From: Rhynchospora pubera
Lineage: Eukaryota > Streptophyta > Magnoliopsida > Poales > Cyperaceae
DNA length: 64,000 bases
Direction: 5' to 3'
NCBI GenBank assembly: GCA_028095005.1
Contig: CM051459.1
Span: forward strand, 197,881,902 to 197,945,901
Positions 10,995 to 22,042 of the stretch are shown in pieces. Within the stretch, counting starts at the first letter, position 1; every line of letters begins with the position of its first letter. Made by a program: the position numbers and the translations under genes. The notes below the pieces were generated by a model. That model was not told the origin of the DNA. It was given only the letters and a program-made list of their open reading frames with translations, and did not search any database.

Positions 10995-11285
10995 GGGGGT
11001 AACACATGCCTACGCACATACCTGTCAAACGTCCAAAAAAATCACGGAACAGCCTATACCGTTTGACGTTTCGTCAAGAACACAGTTTCAACATTTCATT
11101 TTGTTAACCGTTTCGTTTACGAAACGGCACAGAAATCCGTTTCGTTATTCGTTCCACTTCACAAATTACCCACAAACAATTTTGAACTAGAGTGGAACGG
11201 TCGAAATGGCACATACTTGTATTTCGTTTACCATTTTATTATTGAAACGAAATCCATTTCGCTGCCTTTAACCGTTTCGTTAGAC
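10995..11285 (+). repeat. AACCGTTTCG-rich dispersed repeat, copy 1
   Basis: Dense in AACCGTTTCGTT and GAAACGG motifs in both orientations. It shares collinear blocks with the reverse complement of 62380-62690 (CCTGTCAAACGT, CACGGAAC, GTTAACCGTTT, TTCGTTATTCGTT), so this is a dispersed element family rather than a simple repeat. Termini are not defined. Confidence 0.65.
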
Positions 11286-12007
11286 TTTAACTAAATGGCA
11301 TCGCGTGTTTTTTTTCCGCCATTGACAGCTAGGCTACACACGCATCCTTCTCTCCCAAGCTTGAATGCTTGCTCCTGGATACGAATATGCTGAAATTGCT
11401 TCTTCATGCTATCGCTTCTACCTAAAGCTGCGCAAAACTCCGTGCAAGACCACCTGGATTTGGAGCGAGGATCGATGAAGCATGTCAATTGTTAAATCGA
11501 GATTTCGTGCTATCGTTAAGATTCATATATAGAAGTTTTGTTAATTCGAAGCCTACATCAGTTGACGGCGACTTAAGCGTGTGTTCAACCTTGCTATAGA
11601 AAAAGACATGTTCTTGGATAGTTTTACCATCCTTGCAATCACTTGAACTGAAAATGAACATAAAAAATAATTAAAGTGAACATATACAAATAATTAAGTA
11701 AGTTGAATATATATAAAAAAAACCTAAACAACAATAAAAAAAATATAACTAATAATTGAATAGAGCGAACACATAGTTAAACAAAATGGACATATAAATG
11801 AATAAAATGAATAAATATAAACGTGATGGTACGGAATGGAGAGATGACAAGTATTAATTTCACTTTAGTTTGATAAGATAAGGTTAGGCTTGGGCTTGAC
11901 ATTTTATAGGCTGACTAGTCCCATTGTTATCCCTACCAAAGATTGTAGGAAAAAAAAATTAAAAGTAGTATTAAGTTAATTAAGAATTTTAATGATAGCG
12001 TTAGTGT
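11286..12007. other. intergenic, no gene recognised
   Basis: Moderately GC-rich to 11520, then AT-rich. 11640-11860 has scattered AGTGAACATAT-type motifs like those in the neighbouring foldback elements. No coding sequence is supported. Confidence 0.4.
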
Positions 12008-12740
12008 ATATCGAACAGGAATTATAAGTGCCATTGGCAAATATACCATTCCAGCCATCGCTGCTATGTGTTACAAATGTTCAGTTTAATAATAAGAAGT
12101 GTTCAGTTTAATGCGTCAGAATCGCGCTAGAGTCAAAGTCGCGCGTGGTCAAGAGGTGCGCTAGGAGGCAGGGGTAGAATTGGAAAAAAATTAATTTGAA
12201 CCGGATCGGTTCATTTCCAATTCTAATTTTTACATGTATTTTTTGTCCGGTTTGTGACCCCTTCGCTTGGTTTTTTTTCTTATAACAGTTGTATTTCTGT
12301 TGCAACTAACTGAACATTCATACTTATTAAACTGAACATTTGTACTTATTAACTGAACATTCGTACTTACTAAACTAAAAATTTATACTTAATAAAATAA
12401 ACATGTTTGCTCATAACATTTATATTTTCTGTTGCAACTAACTGAACAGTTCTACTCAATTAACTGAACATTTGTATTGACCAAACTGAACTTTTGGCAA
12501 AAAAAAAAAATCAAAATGAACATATTTGGTCTAGCGAACACTTATAAAATAATGAACAATTCTACTACAAAGTGAACATTTGTACATATTAAAGTGAACA
12601 CTTATAATAACTAACTGAACAAAAAATACGCGCTGGATGAATAGAGGGGTCAGAGCGCTAGTTGAGGCGCTGTGCAGCGCGATGGCTCGGATGGCACGGA
12701 GTGCGATGGCACTAATCAATTTCCGTATATCGAATTTTGA
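12008..12740. repeat. foldback element of the GCCATCGC family, copy with GAACATT repeats
   Basis: The left end (GAATTATAAGTGCCATTGG ... AGCCATCGC) is an imperfect inverted match to the right end (GCGATGGC ... ATTGATTAGTGCCATC when reversed). Between them are many copies of ACTGAACATTTGTACTTA-like units. The same ends occur at 13976-14282 and the same interior at 53691-54265. Confidence 0.6.
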
Positions 12741-13065
12741 ATATGGTATTGCAAGTTCGGCTTTCAATGAACGAGACTAGTATTGGATTTCAAAATCCTA
12801 TCTAAGTTGGTATCGTTCTTTGCAAGAACGACACAAGCTTAGATCGGATTTTGAAATTACGATCTTAGCTCAAGGTTAAAATTTATGTTAATTTAAGTTT
12901 TAATATAATTTAAATGTGAATAACTAACAATTCAATGAACAACAAATAACGACTCCATTTCCAATGTGAAGAATACTTTGGTAGTTAAAAAAATGTGAAG
13001 GGGAGGGATACGCGTCCGATTTCATTATGCGTCTGGCAACTAAATATCTATGTGTCTGTCGTTAT
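12741..13065. other. short intergenic segment with a small palindrome
   Basis: 12784-12850 is a short foldback (AAAATCCTATCTAAG ... CTTAGATCGGATTTT around GTTCTTTGCAAGAAC). A related one lies at about 14870-14940. No gene. Confidence 0.5.
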
Positions 13066-13073
13066 ACACCTGG

Positions 13074-13306
13074 CAGGGGCGAAGCTACAGTTTCAATGGT
13101 GGGTCCCTGAAATTATTTTTTTTACTTAGAATAGGACCGAGATGTAAATAAAAAGAAATAGAAGGGAACCATCTAAGATACTTACTGGCGAAGAGTACTC
13201 TCTTCAGTTTTTCGCTTCTTTGACGAGAAATTTCTAGTAAGGGTTTAATAAAAAATAGTATGATAATTTATGACCCTCCTGACATGAAATTTTAGCTTCG
13301 TCACCT
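13074..13306. mobile_element. 233-bp hAT-type MITE with 8-bp target duplication
   Basis: TIRs CAGGGGCGAAGCTA and, reversed, AGGTGACGAAGCTA. ACACCTGG flanks both sides exactly (13066-13073 and 13307-13314). The CAGGGGCG terminus and 8-bp duplication are typical of plant hAT MITEs. Confidence 0.85.
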
Positions 13307-13314
13307 ACACCTGG

Positions 13315-13975
13315 CACATTCTTCTTATTTTCCGAACATATTTGTCCCAATACGTGATCAGATGTCTATGAAATCTAGTTTTGTTATTATATAATGATAT
13401 TAGATATAGTTTGATACGAGAAATTATTCGTTCATATTAGCATATTAATGTTTCCACAATTAATGTGCAACTAAGGAGCTAGCATATTAAAACAAATGAA
13501 ATTGCCCGGTACATACTATTAATAGCTGGCTAGCCCCCAAAATTTCTAAAACTAATTATTAATGTATCTAAAATATTTCATCTTCGTTGACCTCAGCTGC
13601 CACCACGCATTCGCTGCACAACCTCCACCTATCTCCGTATGCTACCGATACACTACAACCTGAAATTAGAATCTAATGTCACCTTTCACTATTCTAAGTG
13701 TCTGACATGTCGTGTCTCTCTTTCATACTTGAAAATCCATTAAGCAAGGAGACGAACTTCCTCTTTCTCATATCCCTTTCAGGATTTTGAATTTTTGGGG
13801 ACGGAACTGCCAAGCAACAAAATCTTAAATTTGAGATTATATAACTCATATCGGTTACGGAATAGAACAAACTCATTTTTGGATTCACCTAGCGGGTCGC
13901 TCAGACCCTTAATTGTGCCGCTCATCTTGAACCTTTTCCGTAAACCAACATTTTCAATATTCAATAATATTTTAG
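13315..13975. other. intergenic, no gene recognised
   Basis: AT-rich sequence. Short ORFs of 64-89 codons at 13694-14052 overlap on both strands and have no recognisable domains. Confidence 0.4.
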
Positions 13976-14282
13976 CAGGAATTATAAGTGCCATCGGTAA
14001 ATATACCATCCCAGCCATCGCTAAATACAAAGTGAACATATACAGCAAATAAGGTGAACATATATATGATCTAAGTGAACACTTACAAACAAATAAGTGT
14101 TGTCATCACTTGTTCAGAAGTTTACATGCATATTCAACTTATTTTCATTGAACTTATTTGTCTGCATGTGTTCACTTAGATCGTCTATATGTTCACTTTG
14201 TTTGCTGTATATGTTCACTTTATATTTAGCGACAACAACGATGGTAAAACTGCAGATGGCATCTGCAGTAATCAATTTCCAT
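13976..14282. repeat. ~305-bp foldback MITE (GCCATCGC family)
   Basis: The left arm (AAGTGCCATCGGTAAATA ... CGCTAAATACAAAGTGAACATATACAGC) pairs with the right arm, which reads back as CGCTAAATATAAAGTGAACATATACAGC ... GATCTAAGTGAACAC. The arms are about 130 bp around a short loop near 14115. It is the compact relative of 12008-12740. Confidence 0.75.
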
Positions 14283-15369
14283 ATTTTAGATTATTTTTAA
14301 TTTTTTCGGCTCGGAGGAATTCAATATTGTATAGCCTAAAAGCCCATTAAAATAACTAATTATGAAGTGAGAGGCCTTCTGGGCCACTATCAAAATCATC
14401 AAACTTTTGAACGGAAAAATTCGAGAAAATATTGAAACAACAACAAAAACAACGAACAATAAGCACCAAGCAAACTTTACAATTTACATATAATATGATG
14501 TCATCAATTTCACATATAGCAGGTAAGAGTAATGATACCCTTCAAGTGTAAAAAGTTAGGTAAGACTAATGATACCCTTCGAGTGTAAAATTTTGTGTGA
14601 ATTATTTAGATCAGATATGTCATTGTACATTGTCTTTTTTTCCTAAAAATAAAATTAAAATTCATTCTTTCTCATTGTTTTATTGTTTAATGTTTAGTGT
14701 TATGGCCGACCAAATACAGCCCGTCTCTTGCAAACCAAAATCAGATCAGTACATTTTCTTTTTCGCATTCTATACACAGTTACAATAAAACCGCCCCACC
14801 TGGTTCACACCTCTCAAAAACCGTTCCAGCGAATTGCCATAATACAGGGGGAGGGTGATAAAATCGCACTTTTAAAAATCGATCCAAGCTAGGATCCTTC
14901 TTGCAAAGAGCGATCTCAGCTTAGATCGGATTTTCAAAAACCGACCCATTATTGGGTTTTCCAAACGACGAGATTGCAATACCATATTTATAAATCGATT
15001 ATTCAAGTATTATTTTCGATAATTAATAATATTTTAGTATTATTTTTAATTTTGTCGGCCTATGATAGATACTCCAAAAGTCCGACCCAACTACTACATG
15101 GACCAATATAACGGCCCATAATTTTCCAATAATACCCGCCCTGGGTAATTTTCTCGGAAATCCTAATTGCCATCTTATTCTCGGGACATCCTGTCATCCC
15201 AGCAGGCCGGAGTTTAATTACAAATGTTTTTAAATGGGCCCAAACCCGACAACCACAACAAGAGCGAGTCGTATCCTCTCCATTCAATTCGACTAAACTG
15301 AGATCAAACCTCCCTCTTCATTTTCATTTCTCCTTCCAGATCTAATTTCTCTCTCCTCTTTGCATCGCC
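14283..15369. other. intergenic leading to the epsilon-COP fragment
   Basis: Includes a 37-bp tandem duplication at 14521-14592 (GGTAAGA[G/C]TAATGATACCC), a small palindrome at about 14870-14940, and CT-rich leader-like sequence at 15310-15365 just before the ATG at 15370. The leader may be the 5' UTR of the gene that gave rise to the fragment. Confidence 0.4.
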
Positions 15370-15540
15370 ATGGCAGCGCCGGACCTTCCCTTCAACCTCC
15401 AAAATAATTTCTACCTCGACGCTCGGCGCATACTAGATCGCCATTAACAGCAAGATCTCCAATCTCTCCTTCGAGGATGCGATCGAACACGATTCTCTCG
15501 ACTATCGCTCTTACATTGCGCTAGGCTACAGTTCAATCAA
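15370..15540 (+). pseudogene. coatomer epsilon subunit (epsilon-COP), broken first exon
   Basis: From ATG 15370 the frame reads MAAPDLPFNLQNNFYL, the start of plant epsilon-COP, a COPI coat subunit. It then shifts frame: a GACGCTC 7-base insertion after the YL codons is the simplest explanation, and a TAG follows three codons later. Downstream, in another frame, AINSKISNLSFEDAIEHDSL and YRSYIALG continue the epsilon-COP N-terminus. Similarity fades after IALG near 15530. The CT-rich leader suggests a duplicated genomic 5' end rather than a retrocopy. Downstream epsilon-COP exons are not recognised. A captured or duplicated gene fragment is most likely. Confidence 0.75.
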
Positions 15541-16440
15541 GGTAGTAGTCTTACCACCGGCGACGATGATGGCCGCTCGTCCGTCCGTACTGTCGAGACG
15601 GACTGTCGAAGCTAATCGGTATTTCACTTCTCCTCTCTTTTGAAATTAATAAACCCTCGTTGTTTCAGTCCCCTTAAAAGTGTAGTTAAGTGTATCTAAT
15701 GCTACAATTTTTACGTCATTTGAGGTGCTTTAAAGTAACTATGTCATTTTTATTACGATTTTTGTGTAATTTGAAGGGATTTTAATTAAATTAATTAGTT
15801 GTATTTATTATATTATTTTGATGTAGCTTCCAGCCTTCGTACAATGTACACATGGTAGAAATGTGCAGTAGCAACAGCTAGAAGAGTTAACAGTGGAGAG
15901 AAAATAAAGAAAATGAGGTTGAACATGTGGTGCATTGCATCAGGTGGGATCTTATTCCCAGCTTCAATACTGACCATTACAAGATGGTAAGTTTGTAATC
16001 TTTTGGATAACTATACAAATTTTATCCTTATCTTTGTGTTAAATTCGAATGCAGCTCAATAAGGAATGAAGTAAAAATTCATTGTTTGATTAATGTTGAG
16101 TCATTAGGACACGTCAGGGATATTCAATTTTATCTCCTAGCAAACTCTGGTTCACATTTTAACCCATTCTTCCAATAATTGAAATTTTGTATTGACTTAT
16201 TTTGACTCGGCATAATAAATTATTTTGCAGTTCATTGTTCGATCTGAATCAATAAAAGCGTCATTTGGACGACTATTTTCTGAGAATAGGTGCCTCGTGG
16301 CAGTAAAAGGGTATAAATTTAGTCAATGTGTTATTTTCTTATGTCCTTCAAATTTTAATCAGACAATTTCAATAGCTTTATTTTAATATCAATGAGAAGT
16401 GATAAAATAGAACAATGTCGAATTATTAATGTACTAAAAA
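15541..16440 (+). other. exon-like fragments of an unrecognised gene
   Basis: 15889-15986 is open from after a TAA and includes HVVHCIRWDLIPSFNTDHYK, ending at ATG|GTAAGT. 16231-16310 follows TATTTTGCAG and reads FIVRSESIKASFGRL..., ending before GGTATAA. The two join in phase, so they look like consecutive exons, but I do not recognise the family and find no start. They could be downstream exons of the broken 15370 gene or a separate captured fragment. Confidence 0.3.
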
Positions 16441-17244
16441 GTTGAATCACATGTTAAATTATGGGTTCAATTATTTATATAAGAGAATATATATTTTAGA
16501 TTAAGGGAGTAAGAACTAAGGTAGTAAGAGATTATATAGTTAAATATGTTATTAAAAATATATATTGAAACACATAGTAGTATATATTTAGTGTAAGTGA
16601 CTATATACTTTATATAAGGGAGTATCTTTTTAAGCATGAAAAGTTTAATTATAAGGGAGTATATATTTAGAACAAGGGATAATATAGTTAAATATAAGGA
16701 AGTATCTATTAAAACATGAAAATTTTAACTATAAGGGAATATATATTTAAAACAACTGATTATATAGTTAAATATAAGGGAGTATATATATTAAAAGTAT
16801 ATATTGAAACACATAGGAATATATATTTTAGCGCAAGTGAGTATATACATTTATACAAGGAGGTATCTATTAAAACATATTATTTGACACGAGAGAGTAT
16901 ATAATTTGTATACATGGATTAACTATACTAGAAGTTGAATAAGATGTTACATTGTGGGATCAATTATTCACATAAGAGAGTATATATTTTAGATTAAGTG
17001 AGTAAGAACTAAGGTAGCAACAGTTGGAACTCATGTTACAAAAAAATGTAAGTTTCATTTTTTAATTATTAGTTATTTTTGTATCTATTTGTTACAAGTG
17101 TAATTACCATAGAATAAGGGAGTATATATTTTATATTAGGGGAGTAAGAATTAAGGTAGTAAAAAAATTTAAATTCATGTCACAGAAAATGTAAATTTCA
17201 TCCTTAATTATTAGTTATTTTTTATTTGTTTGTTACAGTGTAAT
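16441..17244. repeat. GGGAGTATATAT minisatellite, left part
   Basis: Degenerate repeats of (A)TAAGGGAGTATATAT(TT), with a ~140-bp compound unit (GGAGTATATATTTTAGATTA ... TTGTTACAAGTGTAATTA) at 16975-17120 and 17115-17244. It is interrupted at 17244 by the copia element and resumes at 27117. Confidence 0.8.
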
Positions 17245-19003
17245 TGTTAGAGATATGTCCTAGAAGCCAATCTTTTTGGCTACTTCTATGGTTTTTATGT
17301 TATGGATGATTTTATATCATTTGTTCCTTGATTTATGTGTTGACAGTTCATTCAGGTTGAGGATCTGAATTATAGATCACTGTGATTCATTTAGTAGTAA
17401 ATGACAACAATAAATCTAAAGCGTCCATAATCTTGATAATTAACAAGGAACATTAATTATCAATAAGATTAGTATGCAAGTTAAGTGTTGATTAAGTTCT
17501 ATAAATCAAAGGTTAAGAGTAACCAACTTAATTGCATATGTTTATGTTAATTGAACATAGTACAGGACATGACCCAACGAAATAAATATATGGATTGTGT
17601 TTTGGTGTCATTATTTATTTCGTTATGATTTTGATTCTAAGTTTGAGATATTTATCTTTTCCACATGAGGATAGGTTCAATAAATATCGTCTACCGCTGA
17701 TTCCCGATAAGGGCTGCTATACGGACGTTATTTATGTTCTCTTGAATTGTGCGGGGAAAAGTTAAATAGTCAAGAAAACCGTATGTCCCTCATTAATTCA
17801 CTTAGTGAGTGACGATATCTGTTTGGGCCCCTTGATGGAGATAGATTGTTTGCTAGCAACTGATACAATTATCTCTAGATCAAGAAACGTATAATCTGCA
17901 AGAATGACACATTCCTATCTTGGATTATACGATGATATCGTGAGGCATAGGAATCAAAATAGAGATATATTATTATTTTCTTATGCAGGATTGAAATATT
18001 GTAGTTGTACACTATTTATGCGAATTGGGAATCATAACGTGTTGCTAGATACCGCTTATGATTATTGGAATTAAATAGCGATTTAACTCCATGTCCAACG
18101 TAGCATAAATCCTCAAAGGGTCACACAGAATTGGTGTTTTAACCATGCTTGCATTATTTATTTATTTGCAATAATTGGTATTGCAAAATATGATGAGTTG
18201 ATTAATTAATTAAATAGCGTTGTAGACCGTTATAATTAATTAAATCAAAGGGATCATATAGAAATAAATTAATGCATTATCTAATCCCTAAATAATTATT
18301 ATTAAGTTAATAATTATTTATTTTAACACATGTGCATTCTATAGGGCTTTAATTAAATAATTAATTAAAGGCCCAATAGGGATCCAAATTGAGAGCAACA
18401 AGAGAGGCCATTTAATGAATGATTAAGTGGACCCATGAGGCAATGCAATTGGCCCATAAAGGCCCTTATTGTGGCCGGCCAAACAAGGTGGTAGGTGGGG
18501 TGGCAATTTGGTAAATAGTTAGTGTGAGGTAGGTAGGGTTTGCACTCTATATAAGGATGTGGATGGTTGCAAATCCCCCTCTCTCTCTCTCCCACTAACC
18601 TAGCCGCCCCTCCCTTGGTGTGCGCCTCCCTCTCTCCCATCTCTCCCTATTGCTCATGTGTTGAGCCCTCCATTCTTCCACAAATAACTTGTTGATTTGC
18701 TAGAAGAATTGAGAAAGCTAGGGATTAGGCATCTCCTCCAAGTTACTAGCATAACTTGTAGAGGATTTGGTTAATACCAAGTGGACTCGAGGCGATTCGA
18801 CAAGGAGGCGCGAGCTAGACGTGAGCACAACCACCTACAACCTAGCCGGTTCGAGCCTCTTGATTACTAGTTCAAGAGAGGTATACCTTGAACCTTTCTC
18901 TCTTGTGTGAATGGCTTAGTGCAAGATCCGTGTTTGTGCATGATTGTTTATGGATAATTAGTAGTATTTAATCATAAAATGAAAATTATGCACTCAACTA
19001 ACA
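17245..19003 (+). repeat. 5' LTR of the copia element
   Basis: Begins TGTTAGAGATATG and ends CTCAACTAACA. A TATA box (CTATATAAGG) lies near 18548-18557 with a CT-rich tract just downstream. It differs from the 3' LTR at 17978 (T against C at 26086) and 18005 (T against C at 26113). Confidence 0.97.
18546..18557 (+). promoter_or_regulatory. LTR promoter TATA box
   Basis: CTCTATATAAGG in the 5' LTR, followed by CTCTCTCTC tracts. The 3' LTR has the same motif near 26654-26665. Confidence 0.6.
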
Positions 19004-19004
19004 G

Positions 19005-19016
19005 TGGTATCAGAGC
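19005..19016 (+). other. primer binding site (initiator Met tRNA)
   Basis: TGGTATCAGAGC, one base after the 5' LTR end: the complement of the plant initiator tRNA-Met 3' end. Confidence 0.92.
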
Positions 19017-21076
19017 ACATGGTCGTACTTAAGCTATTTTGACACTTAATTAAGAGAAATTGGCTAATTAACGGATTAGTAGAGATGATGCGTTTGTTTG
19101 CTGTCTGGAAATGGTATTTTCTGTGTTGTTTCGCGTTTTTCGCTTTGATAAGTTCTCTGGAAGTTTTTTCCATCTACATGAAAGTTGTAGATCTGTGGAT
19201 TGTGATTCTTTTGGCGTTAGATTCACATTTTTCTGAATTAGTATAGATTTACTGTGAATAAAATGGCGACAGTGCGCAGAACCAGTTTCTGCTTGCACTG
19301 TCCTGTTTGAATGGCTTGAAAGATTTATATTTTGAATATAAGTACCAGTGTTCTATGGCTAGATTTAAAGAGGACTTGAAGCTCTTTCTGAGCATGTAAA
19401 ATTTGTTGCATGGCTCAGATCAATTTGTGGGTTTTCAAGTATGAAAAGAAAGAACTTGTCAGATCCAGTTTGTTGAGCAAATCGATTGTTCTAATAAACT
19501 GTACCAACTGAGAACTCCTTTAAAAATTCTGTTTAAATGGAGTTGTTCTATTTTGAGTTAGGATTCCAGGAAAATTAATTTCATAATTTTTCGTGGAGAT
19601 TTGGACCTTCAACTAGGCTAGAACTTTTCGATCGACAGTCTGTTCCAGTACAGAATTTGTTGGTTGTTTAGTTAGTAACTCGAACTTTTTGAACTAAACT
19701 TGGTGGTTTTCTTTTCATGAATAGTTAGGCTATAGAATAAACTAGTTTTTCTATGTATATTGTATATATAAAAACTAATTAGAAGGTGGTCTAACAGACC
19801 AAATGGTTGAGAGGATAATCTGAAAATCTCATAACGGTGTTTCGTGCACTTGTAAGAGATTTGTCATTTTTGATTCTCCCAGATGGTGTAAGATCTCTTC
19901 TTGAAATTTTTACTGGTAATCACAACTATGATAAGGAGCTTAAGTAATTTATTTGAGAATTTTTGGAGACCTAAAACCTTTGCTTTTATTGGATTCCATT
20001 AGTTACGTTTTTAATAAATTACTGTTTTTCTAAATATTCAAACTAGTTGAAATTAATTAGAAAACTCCTTGTTTGATCTCCTTTCTGTTATGGGATGTTG
20101 AAAGAACTTTCTAAATGAATTTAAACAAGTTTTGTTGTTTAAAATTGAGGATTTGTACACGGAATTTACTTATGGCAAACGATACGCAAAGATGCTTGAA
20201 AATCGTTAATTGGAAACAAAGTTCTTGTATGTGCTAACTTTGTTTTGTAGGTGGATAGTGGGTTTAGTATGGCTCAAGACTCAATGCCTTGTGGTTGTAA
20301 TGAATGCATGTGTGAATGTTTGTAATGCGGCCTTTGGTGCCATTAATTAATTAATTTGTTGATTAATTTTTGATGTAACTTGTGAGGCTTGCATGCCCCT
20401 AAGGTTAGGATGGGAATAGGATGCTTTCACATGTATTTTGCACCTTTATTTTATATAGGATTTAGATCCTTATAGAATTTAGTGGGAGGGCAAGAAATAG
20501 ATTAGTTTTGCTCCATGGACGATGTGGCGAAACTAATGCAAGCGGGAGCCATACAAACCCACAACTATGAGATGCTTATATGATTATTTTGTTAGGTTAG
20601 GTATGGGTGTATGCTTACACGACCACCAAACAAAGTGTCATATGAATTGTTTGTCCCAAACTAAAACGAATAAGTTAAATCGCCCTCCTTCTCTCTATCC
20701 CCTTCACGCCGATTGTCACTCATGGCGCGGTCCGCCCAAGCGGACGTCATGATTGCCAATTCGGTAGTCGGGGTGCAAATAGATAAGATTTGCAAGGAGC
20801 AAATAGTGAGAAGTGACTTTTCGATGGACCCAACTAGAGTTTGGACATCGGGGCGAAGTTCGCTCATGCGAACCAAGAGTCATGGTAAGATGATTGGTTG
20901 GAGAACCTACCTTATCTAATCATTTTGGATGACGTGCCATAGCAGGTCCATTTTGATGAAAATAGGGGTCTTGGAAATCACTATACTTAGGGACTTTAAA
21001 AGTGTAGTGAAAGTTTTACTTTTGTTAAAACTAAAAACATAAAACTAATTGACCTTTAATTCGATAATTGTTGTAG
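19017..21076 (+). other. long untranslated leader of the copia element
   Basis: About 2.06 kb between the primer site and the gag ATG. Short ORFs (for example 20567-20752 and 20713-20919) show no domains. A long structured leader is usual in large-LTR copia lineages. Confidence 0.6.
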
Positions 21077-22042
21077 ATGTCTTCCTCCTCTTTAACGCTT
21101 CGTTCTCTTCTTGAGAAAGAGAAACTCGCCTTTAACGGTGCTAATTTCTTGGATTGGCACCGCAACCTAAGGCTTGCCTTTAGGTTTGAAAAAAGGGAGT
21201 ACCTCCTCTCCACTCCGATTCCCTCTGCTCCTAAGGACACCGATCCAAAGGATAAGCAAGAGGAATATGAGAAGCACGTCAATGACGACATGGAGATGTC
21301 GGTCTTGATGGTTGCGGTCATGGAATCGGAACTCCAAAAGGAGTTCATCGATAGTGGATATGGAGTGTTTGAGATGATCACTCGTCTCAAGAACATGTTC
21401 CAAACCAAGGTCCGCACCGAAAGGGCCCGTCTCATCAAGGCCGTCGCCAACACTCGCTTGGCGGAGGGTCATGAAGTCGGGCCACACGTCATGAAGATGG
21501 CGGGGTTGTTTCGGCAGCTCGAAAAGCTTGATACGCCCTTTCCTACGGGTGCGATTCAAGATTTCATTCTCAACTCCCTCCCTCCAAGCTTCACCGGTTT
21601 TGTTGTGAACTACCGGATGAATGGCATGGACAAGAGCATGGATGATCTCCAAAACATGCTCGTTGAGACGGAGGATAGTCTCAAGAAGGAGAAGGGCCCC
21701 AAGGATGTTCTTGCCGTGAGTGACAAGAGCAAAAAGATCAAGAAGCGAGGCCGTAAAGCCAAGAAGGGCAAAGGCCCGGTGACGCCCCAAGGTTCGGCCA
21801 AGGGTGCTCCCATGGGTTCCAAGAAGAAGAAGAACCCGGCCACTCCCGAGACCGTTTGCTACTACTGTAGCAACAAGGGTCATTGGAGGAGAAACTGCCC
21901 CAAGTACCTTGCCGACAAGAAGGCGGGAACCGTCCAACCTTCTTCTTCAGGTATATTTGTCATCGAAACCCTTCTCGCTACCTCTAACACCGATTGGGTA
22001 TTCGATACCGGTTCGTGTGCTCACATTTGTCGAAATGTGTAG
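21077..22042 (+). CDS. copia Gag plus start of protease, ended by an in-frame TAG
   Basis: 321 codons. The N-terminal Gag core has the copia pattern (LEKEKLAFNGANFLDWHRNL near residue 12). A basic linker follows, then one CCHC zinc knuckle (CYYCSNKGHWRRNC, about 261-274) that binds RNA. The aspartic protease begins with WVFDTGSCAHIC near 306-317, so the catalytic DTGS is present. TAG at 22040-22042 then stops the frame, and the same frame continues open from 22043 to 25240. Intact copia elements encode this as one polyprotein, so the stop separates Gag and the protease active site from the rest. Confidence 0.9.
   Translation: MSSSSLTLRSLLEKEKLAFNGANFLDWHRNLRLAFRFEKREYLLSTPIPSAPKDTDPKDKQEEYEKHVNDDMEMSVLMVAVMESELQKEFIDSGYGVFEMITRLKNMFQTKVRTERARLIKAVANTRLAEGHEVGPHVMKMAGLFRQLEKLDTPFPTGAIQDFILNSLPPSFTGFVVNYRMNGMDKSMDDLQNMLVETEDSLKKEKGPKDVLAVSDKSKKIKKRGRKAKKGKGPVTPQGSAKGAPMGSKKKKNPATPETVCYYCSNKGHWRRNCPKYLADKKAGTVQPSSSGIFVIETLLATSNTDWVFDTGSCAHICRNV

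Noticed and set aside
16441..17244. CRISPR-like or coding repeat array
   Set aside because: Units are degenerate and vary in length, with no constant repeat/unique spacer pattern; eukaryotic minisatellite.
18365..18640. 91-codon minus-strand ORF
   Set aside because: Lies entirely inside the 5' LTR and is repeated identically in the 3' LTR (26473-26748); no domain, so it is a chance ORF.
21167..21937. 256-codon minus-strand ORF opposite gag
   Set aside because: Shadow of the gag frame; no motifs, and the plus strand has clear Gag and zinc-knuckle sequence.
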